Positions 53,861-64,000 of a stretch of DNA of 64,000 nucleotides are shown here, piece after piece. A program made the position numbers and the translations under genes. The notes below the pieces were generated by a model. That model was not told where the DNA came from. It ran no database searches and saw only the letters and a list, made by a program, of their open reading frames with translations. Origin of the DNA: Adenophora triphylla var. japonica (Eukaryota; Streptophyta; Magnoliopsida; Asterales; Campanulaceae); NCBI GenBank assembly GCA_022495995.1, contig JAFEMH010003642.1:1-64000 (forward strand). The letters are read 5' to 3'. Every line of letters begins with the position of its first letter. Position 1 is the stretch's first letter.

Positions 53861-55095
53861 ATGTAAATAAAGAAAAAAAAATGCATTTATATTGTTTTGA
53901 ACAACATATTATAACAAAAAAATACGTCTCAAAACACAGAAAACACAGATTATAAATACTTGAAACATAAACGAACTAGTACAAGTACAACAAAGGTCTT
54001 GAAATCTAAACAATGTCTTGAAAATTAAACAATACTTATAAAATCCACAACTCCCAAACCAAAATATCACAATTGCTAACGCTGATTAGTTGATGTTTGA
54101 GAGTTCTTTGTCGCATCCGCTCCTTCAAAAGCTGAATAAGAGAGGAAAAAAAATGTTAGATAATGTACTAAAAATCACAGATTGAGTATACATGGATAAC
54201 TGATTTTACACAATCTGTGATTCGATGCATAACTGATTTTGTGATTCATATAGTAAGTCACAGATTGAGTAATATACTACTATTTCAATCTGAATCAGGC
54301 CACCTAAGATGATCACTTTCCAGTTCAGTTCAGAGGGCAAACCACAATAATACAGAAATTTCAAATTTAGAAGCACCAAATTCCTTCAATATTAAATCCT
54401 CAAAAGCCAAAACAGGAGACTCCAACTTCCCATTCCTCAGCGCATTGATTTTCACAATCTCATCACTACCACTACAAAGAGTACTTACCTCAAATCTTAA
54501 TCAGTATTCTACATATTACTCCACCAAAGTCCAACATGAAGCTTATCCTTACGGATAAAGGTGACAGCTTTAACAGCGAAAGTGTTGCACTTAAAAAAAA
54601 ATAAGAAAAAATCATTTACGTATTAAAGGCAAACCAACAGCATAGTACAACAATCTAAAATGCCAAGGTTCCTAATCAGTGACAAGCAAACCAACAGTTG
54701 TTTATACAGGAAAGATGAAACCAGTGTTAAAGCCCTGAAATCTGTGCAAATGTTTAATTCTTGTTGCAACTTATTTTCCTAATTTTACAGCTTTCCATCT
54801 TTCTGATTGGTTGAGAGAAAGAGAAGTAAAAACAGGAAAATGTTTTTATACATACTGAACTAGTTTTCTGTAAACAATAAAAGTCATCCCAATAGAAACA
54901 GCAGCAGTATTCTACATATTACTCCACCAAAGAATTATACATTTCATTCTGCACATTCAAATAAATCAGAACAGCAGTTCTAATAAATCACTTAATTAGA
55001 CTCTAGAAATGGATCTTTTTTTTTTTTTTCAGAACAGCATTGAAGTTATCACATTGTATGCATTGAAGTTAAACAAGATTCAACATTATTGAGTA
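53861..55095. other. Non-coding hAT interior downstream of the transposase
   Basis: Presumed 3' part of the element on the minus strand. ATTACTCCACCAAAG occurs twice (about 54516 and 54919) within a longer similar context. No coding frame was recognised. Confidence 0.5.
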
Positions 55096-57220
55096 TCAAA
55101 AAACACAGAAATGGTTTATGAACAGGGTTGTACCTTTCTCAAGCTCCTCAAATTCAAGGTATAATTCTAGTTCTTCTTCTGTTGGAGTACTATAAAGATC
55201 AAAGTTCGCTGTTGAAGATCTTAACCAATCAGAAGTACAAACCAAGGCCTCAACAGTTTTTGGTGACAAAGATGCTCTGAATGGATCCACCACTCTCGAC
55301 CCCAAGCTGAAAGCATTCTCCGAAGCAACAGTGCTACATGGAACAGCAAATATATCCTTGGCTAGCTTTGATAAAATAGGAAATGCAACTTCATTACCCT
55401 TCCACCACTTACAAATATCAAAAGGTTTGACAAGCAAGCTTACACATCTATCAGCTAAATATTGATCAAACTCATTCTGGATGCACTGGGAATTCTGGGA
55501 CATCCTTTCCCTAGCAATCTCCTTACTAACATCATCAAGGTCCTCAAATACTACCTCATCCACCATCAGATCTTCTTCATCAACTTGTACAAACTTGCTT
55601 CATGCTCTCCCCATCTTTGTATTCGTTATACATACTCATCAACGTATTTTCGTAAATCTTCTTCAATTGACCGAATTCATGCACACACTTGCATTAATTT
55701 TCTTCATCGCCATTTTAGACCAATTAAGCTTGTATCTAGGATCAAGAACATTTGCTATCATGATGATCTTATTAGTAGACTCGAAGCTTCCCCAATACTT
55801 GTCAAACTTGGTCTTCATTGATGTTGCAACCTTACTCAAGAACTGATCTTCTGAAATAAGAGCTTTCTTAATCTCACACAACAAAGTAATCATCTCCACG
55901 AACAACACATTTGAAGTGACCGTCTTCCATGCACTAAGTTTTTTGGTGGCATCATAAAACTTTTTTAGAAATACACAAAATGCCTCTGCATTCCTCCAAT
56001 CATCATTACTTGGAGGTCCAACTTTTTCTGTAAAATAGCATTTGAATGCATCATCCTCTTCAGCCATCCTATTAAATGTCAACTCATACTTCAAAGCAAA
56101 TTTTCTGCCAAGCATGAGATAGGTCGTTCCATCTAGTTACCACATCTAGCGGAACATTAGCATTTGCCTTGCCATCCTCAAGAACTGCAAACTCCCTAAA
56201 CTTTTCAAGCCTTTGTGGTGAGCTCCTCACATATTTAGCACAATTCCATATGCTAGAAATCCCATCTTGTAACTCCTTCAAACTATCCTTCACAATTAAA
56301 TTGATAATGTGACAAGCACATCTCAAATGTAGATACTCACCATTAAACATCAAGGTTTTGTAACTAGTAAGCCTCCTTTTCATGTATTGCATAGCAACAT
56401 CATTGGCACTAGCATTATCCACGGTTATGGTAAACACTTTAGTAATCTCCCACTGCCTTAAACATTGCTCAAGTACTCTACCAATGTCCTCTCCTTTGTG
56501 ACTAGTGATATTACAAAAGTTGATGATCCTTTTGTGTAGCTTCCAGTCTTTGTCTAAGAAATGTGTTGTTACCACCATATAATTTATAGTTTGAATAGAT
56601 GTCCAAGTATCAGTGGTTATAGAAACTCTTGTATAACTCTCCTTAAGCTGGCTCATCAACAAAGCCTTCTCAACATAGTACTTGTCCAAAACGCCTTGAG
56701 CAACTTGTTTCCTATTAAGTAGTTTCCAGTTTGGTTCCAACTCTTTGCATAAAAGCAAAAATCCCTCCTTTTCCACGAACTTAAATGGAAGCTCGTCCTT
56801 GATGATCATCTCTATGCATCTATCATCACACCTCTGCTTATTAAACTTTCTGTATCCTATCCCTCCACTCACATTATCCCGACTTAACTTTGTTTGTGTT
56901 GGATTCACATCTTCATACAATGGGTGTAATTTGCACTTCTTTCTATGGTAATTCATGGAACTAGTGCCATTCTTATCCGAGTCACACGGCACTTTCTCGT
57001 GGCAATAGTTACAGGTGCAAGTTTTGGAATCAATTTCACCATTTGGAAGCTTGCACCTAGTATAATAATTCCATAATTTACTTCTGTTTGCAGGCTCTTT
57101 CCTCTTTTTCCCTCTATTTGCTTCACTACTAGTATCTCCAGATATCGGAGCGGATGAAGACGGAGGAATCGATTGAGAAGAACCTGTAGTTATAGGCCTC
57201 GATTGAGAAGATTCCATCAT
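55096..57220 (-). pseudogene. hAT transposase (BED zinc finger, RNase H-like core, dimerisation domain)
   Basis: The transposase would cut and paste hAT DNA in the nucleus. Frame 1 (57220-56084, 378 residues) starts MMESSQSRP and shows a basic KKRKEP stretch, a BED finger (KLWNYYTRCKL, CTCNYCHEKV, YHRKKC, about residues 45-95), TDTWTSIQ and DNASANDVA of the catalytic core, RCACHIINLIVKDSL and LDVVTRWN. Frame 2 (56115-55663, 150 residues) continues with FNRMAEEDDAF, FLKKFYDATKKLS and NVLDPRYKL. Frame 3 (55566-55096, 156 residues) is the hAT dimerisation domain with DICKWWKGNEVAFP, STVASENAFSLGSRVVDPFR and LVCTSDWL. At least three frame changes (about 56115, 55690, 55600) separate them. Residues match the family well, so read errors are possible. 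Confidence 0.92.
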
Positions 57221-57448
57221 GTTTCAAACATAATTGAATATATATTGTGAGCAATAAATCAAACTTTAATTATAAATGCTATAAACAATAACAAATACTG
57301 TAGTCACTAAACATAATATTTGAGGCTACAAATGGAGTAATGCTTGCTCTCACAAGTAAAATTATTCATAAGTTTATATTATAGAGCAGCTCATATTTTT
57401 TATACTCAAAGCAGCAGATGGGAAGACCTACATCGCTCCCTTACAGAA

Positions 57449-57520
57449 AGTACTCCCTCCATCCCAAAATGTGTCCCTTTACAAATAAGAAAAATTGTAC
57501 CAAAATGCGTCCAACACAAG
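57449..57520. mobile_element. Partial Stowaway-like end
   Basis: TACTCCCTCCATCCCAAAATG resembles a Stowaway terminus, but the inverted partner was not found nearby. It lies upstream of the hAT transposase. Confidence 0.4.
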
Positions 57521-57917
57521 CAAAAAAAAAAACACGAATTTACACAAGCAAAAACACAAATTCAGTATAGATCTGGAATATACTTTTACAGAAAACACAT
57601 TCATTTACAGCACATTCAAACAGCTCTTCAATGGAACAAGAGCAAAAGGCTCTTCAATGGAACACAAATTCAGTATAGATCTGGAAGGGGGAAAGCTTAC
57701 CGTGGGGTGGAGCGGAGCTGGTGTCGGCGACGCAAGGTTGTGGGAAGAAGAGAAGACCGGCGGAAAGGTGAGGGAGAGAAAGAGCGAGAACGAACGATGC
57801 CAAGAAGCGTGAGGAAGAGCGAGAACGAACGTCGGCCACTGAGAGAACAGAGAAGAAAGAAAGACTTTTTAGTTTTTAGGGTTAGATTTTTTTTTTTTTT
57901 ATTTATTTTTTTTTTCA

Positions 57918-57992
57918 CGATAACATATGAGGATTCATGTTAGCCGACCCCAAATTATTTTGGGACTAAGGCTTTGTTGTTGTTGTTGTTGT
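57918..57992 (+). mobile_element. SINE/RTE-like 3' end with (TTG)n tail
   Basis: GCCGACCCCAAATTATTTTGGGACTAAGGCTTTG followed by TTGTTGTTGTTGTTG. This terminal block with a TTG tail is typical of plant SINEs and RTE-type retroposons. Only the 3' portion was recognised. Confidence 0.6.
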
Positions 57993-58254
57993 ATATAATA
58001 ATATATATTTTTTATTTTTTTAAAAAAATAAGTCGGTATTTCGGTACACCAACAGATTTCACTTCTGTATACCACGTACCAACCATTTTTACTAATTGGT
58101 ACGGTACTACCGTACCGAAAATTCGGTATACCGATTACACTGTACCGATTACAATTGGTACGGTTGGTATATGGATTGATTGGTACGGAAGAGTACCATT
58201 TGCCAGCCCTATTTGTTTGTCATTATTTCCATTATTTCAGGTGGCGAAAGTTCC

Positions 58255-58853
<599 letters not shown>

Positions 58854-59824
58854 TCTGTTCAGTTTGAACTCTTACTAAACCAACCCAATTTTTATTGATT
58901 TATTATAATTTAATTTATTATTAGTTTCATCTTTATTTCCATTTTGATTCTCTTTGTTTTTGTAATTTGTTTGGGAAATGATATGGAAGAAATTGAGTTG
59001 ATTTGCTTTTTTAGGTTCTCTGATCACCCCCTCTGCATGTTCAGTTTTTCTTAGTGCATGGGGAGCACCATGTTTACTAGGGGTGTATGTGGTTCGGTTC
59101 AAACCGCGGTTCGAAACCGAACCAAATCAAACTATGCGGTTTAGTTCGGTTTTTCAAGTAATCGTGGTTTGGTTCGGTTCCAAAAAATGTCAAACCGTGT
59201 GGTTCGGTTTGATCTGGGGTTTGGACCCCCAAACCAAGGTTCGAGACCGAACCACCAAACCGAACCAATAAATCAAACTACCAAACCGTTCAATATTAAC
59301 CGTAGATATATATATTTTTCATTTTCACCTTACATTTAGATTTGAAAACCCCTAATTCTATTCATAGGTTTTAGCTCATAACCCTTTTTTTTGTTAATCT
59401 TCTTATAATAATGTTAATTCACTCGTTAGTACATACCATTACAAGTACTCAAATGGCATATTGTTATCATAAACATTGAAGCACAATTTCAAGTTGTGTT
59501 TAAATACGGAATCACTAATGTATGTTATGTTTGGAAAATCTAAACAAACATGACAATGAATTGTGTTGTTTGAAACCATGTTCTAATTAATAGTTGAGTA
59601 AACTGCTTTTTTACCCCACGTACTATCATTTCAACATCAATTTGACACTCGTACTATTGAAACGGCAAATGTATGATGCGTACTATAGTTTTATTAAGCA
59701 AATTAACCAATGTTCCTAACGTCAGTTAAGTATTTAACGAAACCGTCCAACTAAGCAACTGTTGACCAAGTCAACGCATACGTGGCAGCTGATTGGACAA
59801 TTTTAACTCCTTAAAAAAACTCAA

Positions 59825-60397
<573 letters not shown>

Positions 60398-60505
60398 CGG
60401 CCCCTAACGGTTATGACTGATATTAACGATGTGATTGCGACTTTGGCAAGGAAAGCTGGGTGGGTTGTTCTTCCTGATGGAACCACCTTTCCGTCTAGAT
60501 CAAAG
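60398..60505 (+). pseudogene. Captured exon resembling the BZR1-like domain of BAM7/8 beta-amylases
   Basis: Between the two trinucleotide tracts the plus strand encodes [20 protein letters not shown] and then [10 protein letters not shown]. These words resemble the end of the BZR1-type DNA-binding domain of plant beta-amylase-like transcription factors (BAM7/BAM8). T-rich sequence follows and could be intron. About 33 residues only; identification is from memory of the motif and is tentative. Its presence inside a MULE-like element would make this a Pack-MULE. Confidence 0.45.
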
Positions 60506-60576
60506 GCATTTTTTATTTTATTTTTCATTGTTTTGCTTGTAGGTTCTTTCATAATATTCACTTGGTGATATATTGA

Positions 60577-60594
60577 GTATTATTATTATTATTA

Positions 60595-60666
<72 letters not shown>

Positions 60667-60762
60667 TTATTATTATTATTATTATTTTATTATTATATTA
60701 TTATTATTATATTATTATTATTATCTTTTTATTATTATTATTATTTTATTATTATTATTTTA
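60577..60762. repeat. (TTA)n tract of the foldback element
   Basis: About 185 bp of ATT/TTA units, inverted relative to the (TAA)n tract on the other side. Confidence 0.95.
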
Positions 60763-61005
60763 TTGATTTTTTTTTAAGGAGTTAAAATTGTCCAGTCAGC
60801 TGCCACGTATGCATTGACTTGGTCAATGGTTGCTTAGTTGGACGGTTTCGTTAAATACTTAACTGACGTTAGGAATATTGGTTAATTGCTTAATAAAACT
60901 ATAGTACGCATTATACATTTGCCGTTTCAATAGTACGAGTGTCAAATTGATGTTGAAACGATAGTATGAGGGGAAGAAAAGCAGTTTACTCATTAATAGT
61001 TTAAG

Positions 61006-61809
61006 TAGGGCTGTAAATTCAAGCGGGTACCCGCCGGGTCAACCCGGACCCGACTCGAATTTCACGGGCTCGACTCGGTGCCTTACTAAAATTCAGGTCG
61101 AAATCGTCTCACAAAATAGGTTTGTTTTCTGGGTCGAGTCGGGTCGAGTATATCCGGGTACTCGTGGAGACGTTCATCGGGTTAACCAAAAACCCGAATC
61201 CGAATGATTTTGACCCGCGTATTAAAGCAATCGATGCCTAGTCTCCCCTCATTTTTATATTTTCCTTTCTCTCTCTACTCTCTCTCTCTCTCTCTCCAAA
61301 CGCTCACGCACTTCTTCCGTTCTTCGTCACCGGCCACTTCTCCGGCGACCTCCTCCATCAACTTCGATCGCTGCTTCTTTCCTTCATGATCTTGGATTCC
61401 TCCAGATCTGTCCCGATCTACGTCTCTCGCCGGCGACTAAGATCTTCGTCTCTCTCCGGCAACTCTTGTTCTAGATCTATAGCCGGATCTCTTTTCCATT
61501 TTCAAATCGGTGTAGATATGTGTAGGCTGTTTCAAGGTAAGTTGTCCAGATTTGCCTACGAGCCTGCCATCTAACCCTTCCTCATTAAATTTCCTAAAGT
61601 TTTTTTTTTGCTTTAAGAAGTCAATTATTTTGTCATTTCAAGTCGAACCCGGGTACCCGAGTAACCCGACTACAAAAACTCGAGTCGGACTCGACAGGCT
61701 TTTGACCAACTCGGCTCGACCCGTTGAAACCCGACTCGAATTTTCATCATTGTAAACTCGACTCGAACTCGGTCATACCCGACTCGAATTCGGCCCGTTT
61801 GCAGCTCTA
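61006..61809. mobile_element. Non-autonomous hAT G with a CT-rich core
   Basis: Perfect 8 bp TSD AGTTTAAG (60998-61005 and 61810-61817). Ends are TAGGGCTGTAAA and, inverted, TAGAGCTGCAAA. Subterminal regions are full of ACCCGACTCGA/TCGAGTCGGGT words (61030-61190 and 61640-61795). The core (about 61230-61560) differs in composition: a (CT)n run and a C-rich segment resembling a plant 5' leader or first exon. No transposase. Confidence 0.85.
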
Positions 61810-62101
61810 AGTTTAAGCAATGTTCTATTTCATGGTTGTAACCGTGGTTTGAATTGTGGTCTAAATCGCGGTTCGAACCAAACCGAACCAAACCATATCG
61901 AACCATGAAAAAAATTCAAACCGAACCAAACCATGGCGGTTTGGTTTGGTTCGGTTTGAATTTTTTTTAATGGTTCGGTTCGGTTTGAGATTTTTCCAAA
62001 CCGATAACTAGTGGTTCGGTCTGTAAATTGGCCCAAACCGAACCATTACACCCCTAATATTTTTTACCTTTGTTTTTTCTCTCTCATGTTGTTTTCTCCT
62101 A

Positions 62102-62936
62102 TGTTGAAATACCCAAATTTGAGATTGTATTTTTCATAGCTTTCTTATCATTTAATTGTGAAGTATGAAAACGTGAGTTTTTGGGAACAATCTTTGTTTC
62201 CTTATTTTCGAAATATCTTCAAATATGGTAAGTAGATTTTGTGACTTTCATGAAAAAATTTATTATGTCCTACTTTGGCTAGGACTTTGTAAATAGAGTA
62301 AATATCTTTTATTTATGTACATAGTTTTATATTATGACTAACCTACTAACAATCTATTTCTTTGTGAGTGTGATTTATGTTTTCTTATAGGATTTGAGAT
62401 CTCACAAAGAAAGATGTTGATTGCGTGAAGACCTTCTCCATGGTGCATATAAATACAAAGCCTTCATCACAAGAGAAGACACGGATTATGAGAGAGAAAA
62501 ATACTTGTTCTTCACAGTTTTTCAACATTGTTGTTTTAGGTTGTGAGTGAAGGTTGTGACATACATCCGTAACTCACATCTAGTTTTTCATTGAGTTCTT
62601 TGTTTTAATTCTGACTAGAATAGGTCCTACTTAGGAAAGGGGAAGTGTTCATGTCATAGAAGGTGATTAGAACTTGTTTAGTATTTTCGTCTTTTAGTTT
62701 TTCACTTATTCTTATTTTTGTAAGCATCAAAGTTTTTATAGTGAAAAGTTTTTTGGGCGTGAACCTAGTTTGCTGATCTCAAGATCAGTAAGCGTATATA
62801 ACCTTTGTGTTATTGCTTTATTTTGTTTGATTCCGCTGCATTAACTGTAGATGTGTGGACAGTTGTGAGACACATCTGTACTCACATCCGTATTCTGTTG
62901 AAGTTGATTGTGCTTCCTAGCTACACGAAACTTTCA
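62102..62936 (+). repeat. 5' LTR of a SIRE-like copia element
   Basis: The right edge is firm: ACTTTCA followed by ATTGGTATCAGAGCC, the usual SIRE LTR/PBS junction. The left edge is inferred at TGTTGAAATACCC (62102) because unrelated hAT sequence ends at 62056; it could be some bases off. The LTR contains two ACATCCGTA-type words near its end. The partner LTR lies outside the window. Confidence 0.65.
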
Positions 62937-62938
62937 AT

Positions 62939-62951
62939 TGGTATCAGAGCC
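62939..62951 (+). other. SIRE-like primer binding site
   Basis: TGGTATCAGAGCC, an exact initiator-Met type PBS three bases after the LTR end. Confidence 0.9.
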
Positions 62952-62997
62952 AATTCTCGATATATTACTGAGTGTTGATCCAGAAAGTGTAGTCATT

Positions 62998-64000
62998 ATG
63001 GAATGCCAAAATCACCAAAACAGGCCTCCTGTCTTGGATGGCACCAATTACTCTCTTTGGAAGTCTAAGATACAAAATTACATCAAAAGTATTGATGAAA
63101 GAACTTGGATGTGTATCCTTGTTGCATGGCAACCTTCTACTATGGAGAAGAAGCCTGCTTCTGGTGTTGGTGAGTCTATTTTCGAAAGAAAACCTGAAGA
63201 GCAATGGACTCTTGAAGAAATACAGTCTGTTAATTATAATTCGAAAGCAATGGGTGCTATTTCCAGCCATGTTTCTGAAAATATGTACAAGCTTTTCACT
63301 AATGAAAGTGTTGCTAAAGCTACTTGGGATATATTGCAAACTCAATGTGAGGGAGCACCAAGTGTGAAAGCTACTAGGCTTAGAATTTTAATGGATAGGT
63401 TTGAGATCCTTTGAATGGAAGAATCTGAGGACATTGTTTCATATGCTGCTAAAATTCATGAAATTTCAAATGAGTGTACAAGTCTAGGAGAATCAATCTC
63501 CAATGCAAGACTTGTGAGTAAAATTCTGAGAACCTTACCTGAGAGGTTTAACATAAAAGTAGCTGTGATTGAGGAGACAAATGACACCAATACCGTAGGT
63601 CTAGATAAAATTGTAGGAATTTTGACTGTGTTTGAGCTAAACCTTGAAGCTCAAAAAAAGAACAAATCTCTTAGTCTTGCTCTCAAAAGTGCTGCTGCTC
63701 TTCCAAAAGAGCTTGTGGAACTATCCTCTGAGATTGACAAATCAAATCTTGAAGAAGAGGATGTGGCTTTTATTTCAAAAAAATTCAGTTCCATATTGAA
63801 AAACAAAAGGATGAGTAAGTTTCCAAATAGACCTGCTCCCAGTGCTGCTGAAAAGCCAAAACCTAGCACTGAGAATGGATTCAAGAAACCAAGCTTTGAC
63901 AATAAAAAATCCTCTGAGTCTGTTCAATGTAGGGCATGTCGTGGCTTTGGTCACTATGCCAATGAGTGTGCTAACACACTTAAAAGGAATGGAATGAGCT
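62998..64000 (+). pseudogene. gag: Gag of a SIRE-like copia, one in-frame stop, runs off the window
   Basis: Starts MECQNHQNRPPVLDGTNYSL; an upstream ATG in the same frame (62908) lies inside the LTR and is unlikely. The UBN2-type gag follows with WKSKIQNYIKS, NYNSKAMGAISSHV, ATWDILQTQCEGA and RLRILMDRFEIL. A TGA at 63412-63414 interrupts, then the same frame stays open to the end of the window with EESEDIVSYAAKIHEI, LVSKILRTLPERF, a basic linker and a zinc knuckle CRACRGFGHYANEC (about 63931-63972). Gag would package element RNA. The protein type fits the SIRE/Maximus clade. Protease and later domains would lie to the right. The single stop may be a mutation or a read error. Confidence 0.88.

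Larger units (their letters stand above)
53692..58211 (-). mobile_element. hAT transposon with broken BED-type transposase
   Basis: A perfect 8 bp TSD TTTGTTTG (53684-53691 and 58212-58219). Ends are TAGGGGTGG on the left and, inverted, TAGGGCTGG on the right. Subterminal regions (about 53700-53860 and 58030-58200) are full of GGTACGGTTGGTA-type words and complements, likely transposase sites. The transposase gene is on the minus strand (57220-55096). The 4.5 kb length is normal for an autonomous hAT, but frameshifts break the gene. It also carries a SINE-like 3' end with (TTG)n and a partial Stowaway end (about 57450). Confidence 0.93.

Overview
This window looks like repeat-rich, probably heterochromatic nuclear DNA of a eudicot plant. 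It is built almost entirely of nested transposable elements of flowering-plant types: Ty3/gypsy of Tekay-like and Tat/Ogre-like kinds, Ty1/copia including a SIRE-like element, Helitron, hAT, Mutator-like and Stowaway MITEs, and a (TTG)n-tailed SINE/RTE end. Introns are GT-AG. Only one stretch looks like a resident cellular gene, a WNK-family kinase at 11454-13144. Nothing bacterial, viral or organellar was recognised, and no rRNA, tRNA or CRISPR array was seen. The species cannot be named from this sequence.

Layout. (1) 127-8751: a minus-strand gypsy element (A) with 2.6 kb LTRs and a 3.4 kb interior without genes, inserted in a (TA)n tract. (2) 8752-10150: AT-rich degenerate tandem/palindromic DNA. 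(3) 10795-13144: a Stowaway MITE, a TATA box and the two-exon WNK kinase gene. (4) 13629-15426: small DNA transposons, one nested in another. (5) 15604-20987: a 5'-truncated Helitron with helicase remnant, captured cellulose synthase fragment and canonical 3' hairpin-CTAG end, flanked by two copies of a 472 bp sequence. (6) 21594-21945: a cluster of TTTCTGGATAT motifs.

(7) 22311-48020: a roughly 5 kb copia element split by two later insertions. Element C (22897-34882, Tat/Ogre-like, TSD CATCC) sits in its gag. Element B (37153-45877, a gag-only Tekay-like relative of A, TSD GGTTG) sits between integrase and reverse transcriptase. (8) 48074-53691 and 58220-58853: a mosaic of gene fragments (alpha-tubulin, CDC48) and small MITEs, interrupted by a hAT element (53692-58211, TSD TTTGTTTG) with a broken BED-hAT transposase. 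(9) 59078-62056: an old non-autonomous hAT holding a foldback MULE-like element with (TAA)n tracts and a gene fragment, plus a second small hAT with perfect TSD. (10) 62102-64000: 5' LTR, PBS and gag of a SIRE-like copia running off the right edge.

How it fits together: autonomous-type elements (copia, hAT, SIRE, Helitron) are each broken, while A, B and C lack pol and would have depended on enzymes from elsewhere. Many frame breaks and LTR-pair differences are short indels or changes next to CAG/CTG/CCG trinucleotides while the encoded proteins stay recognisable. Part of the apparent decay may therefore be uncorrected long-read error at methylated CHG sites rather than mutation. Boundaries, TSDs, PBS and PPT were read directly from the sequence; family names come from protein or motif recognition without a database search.
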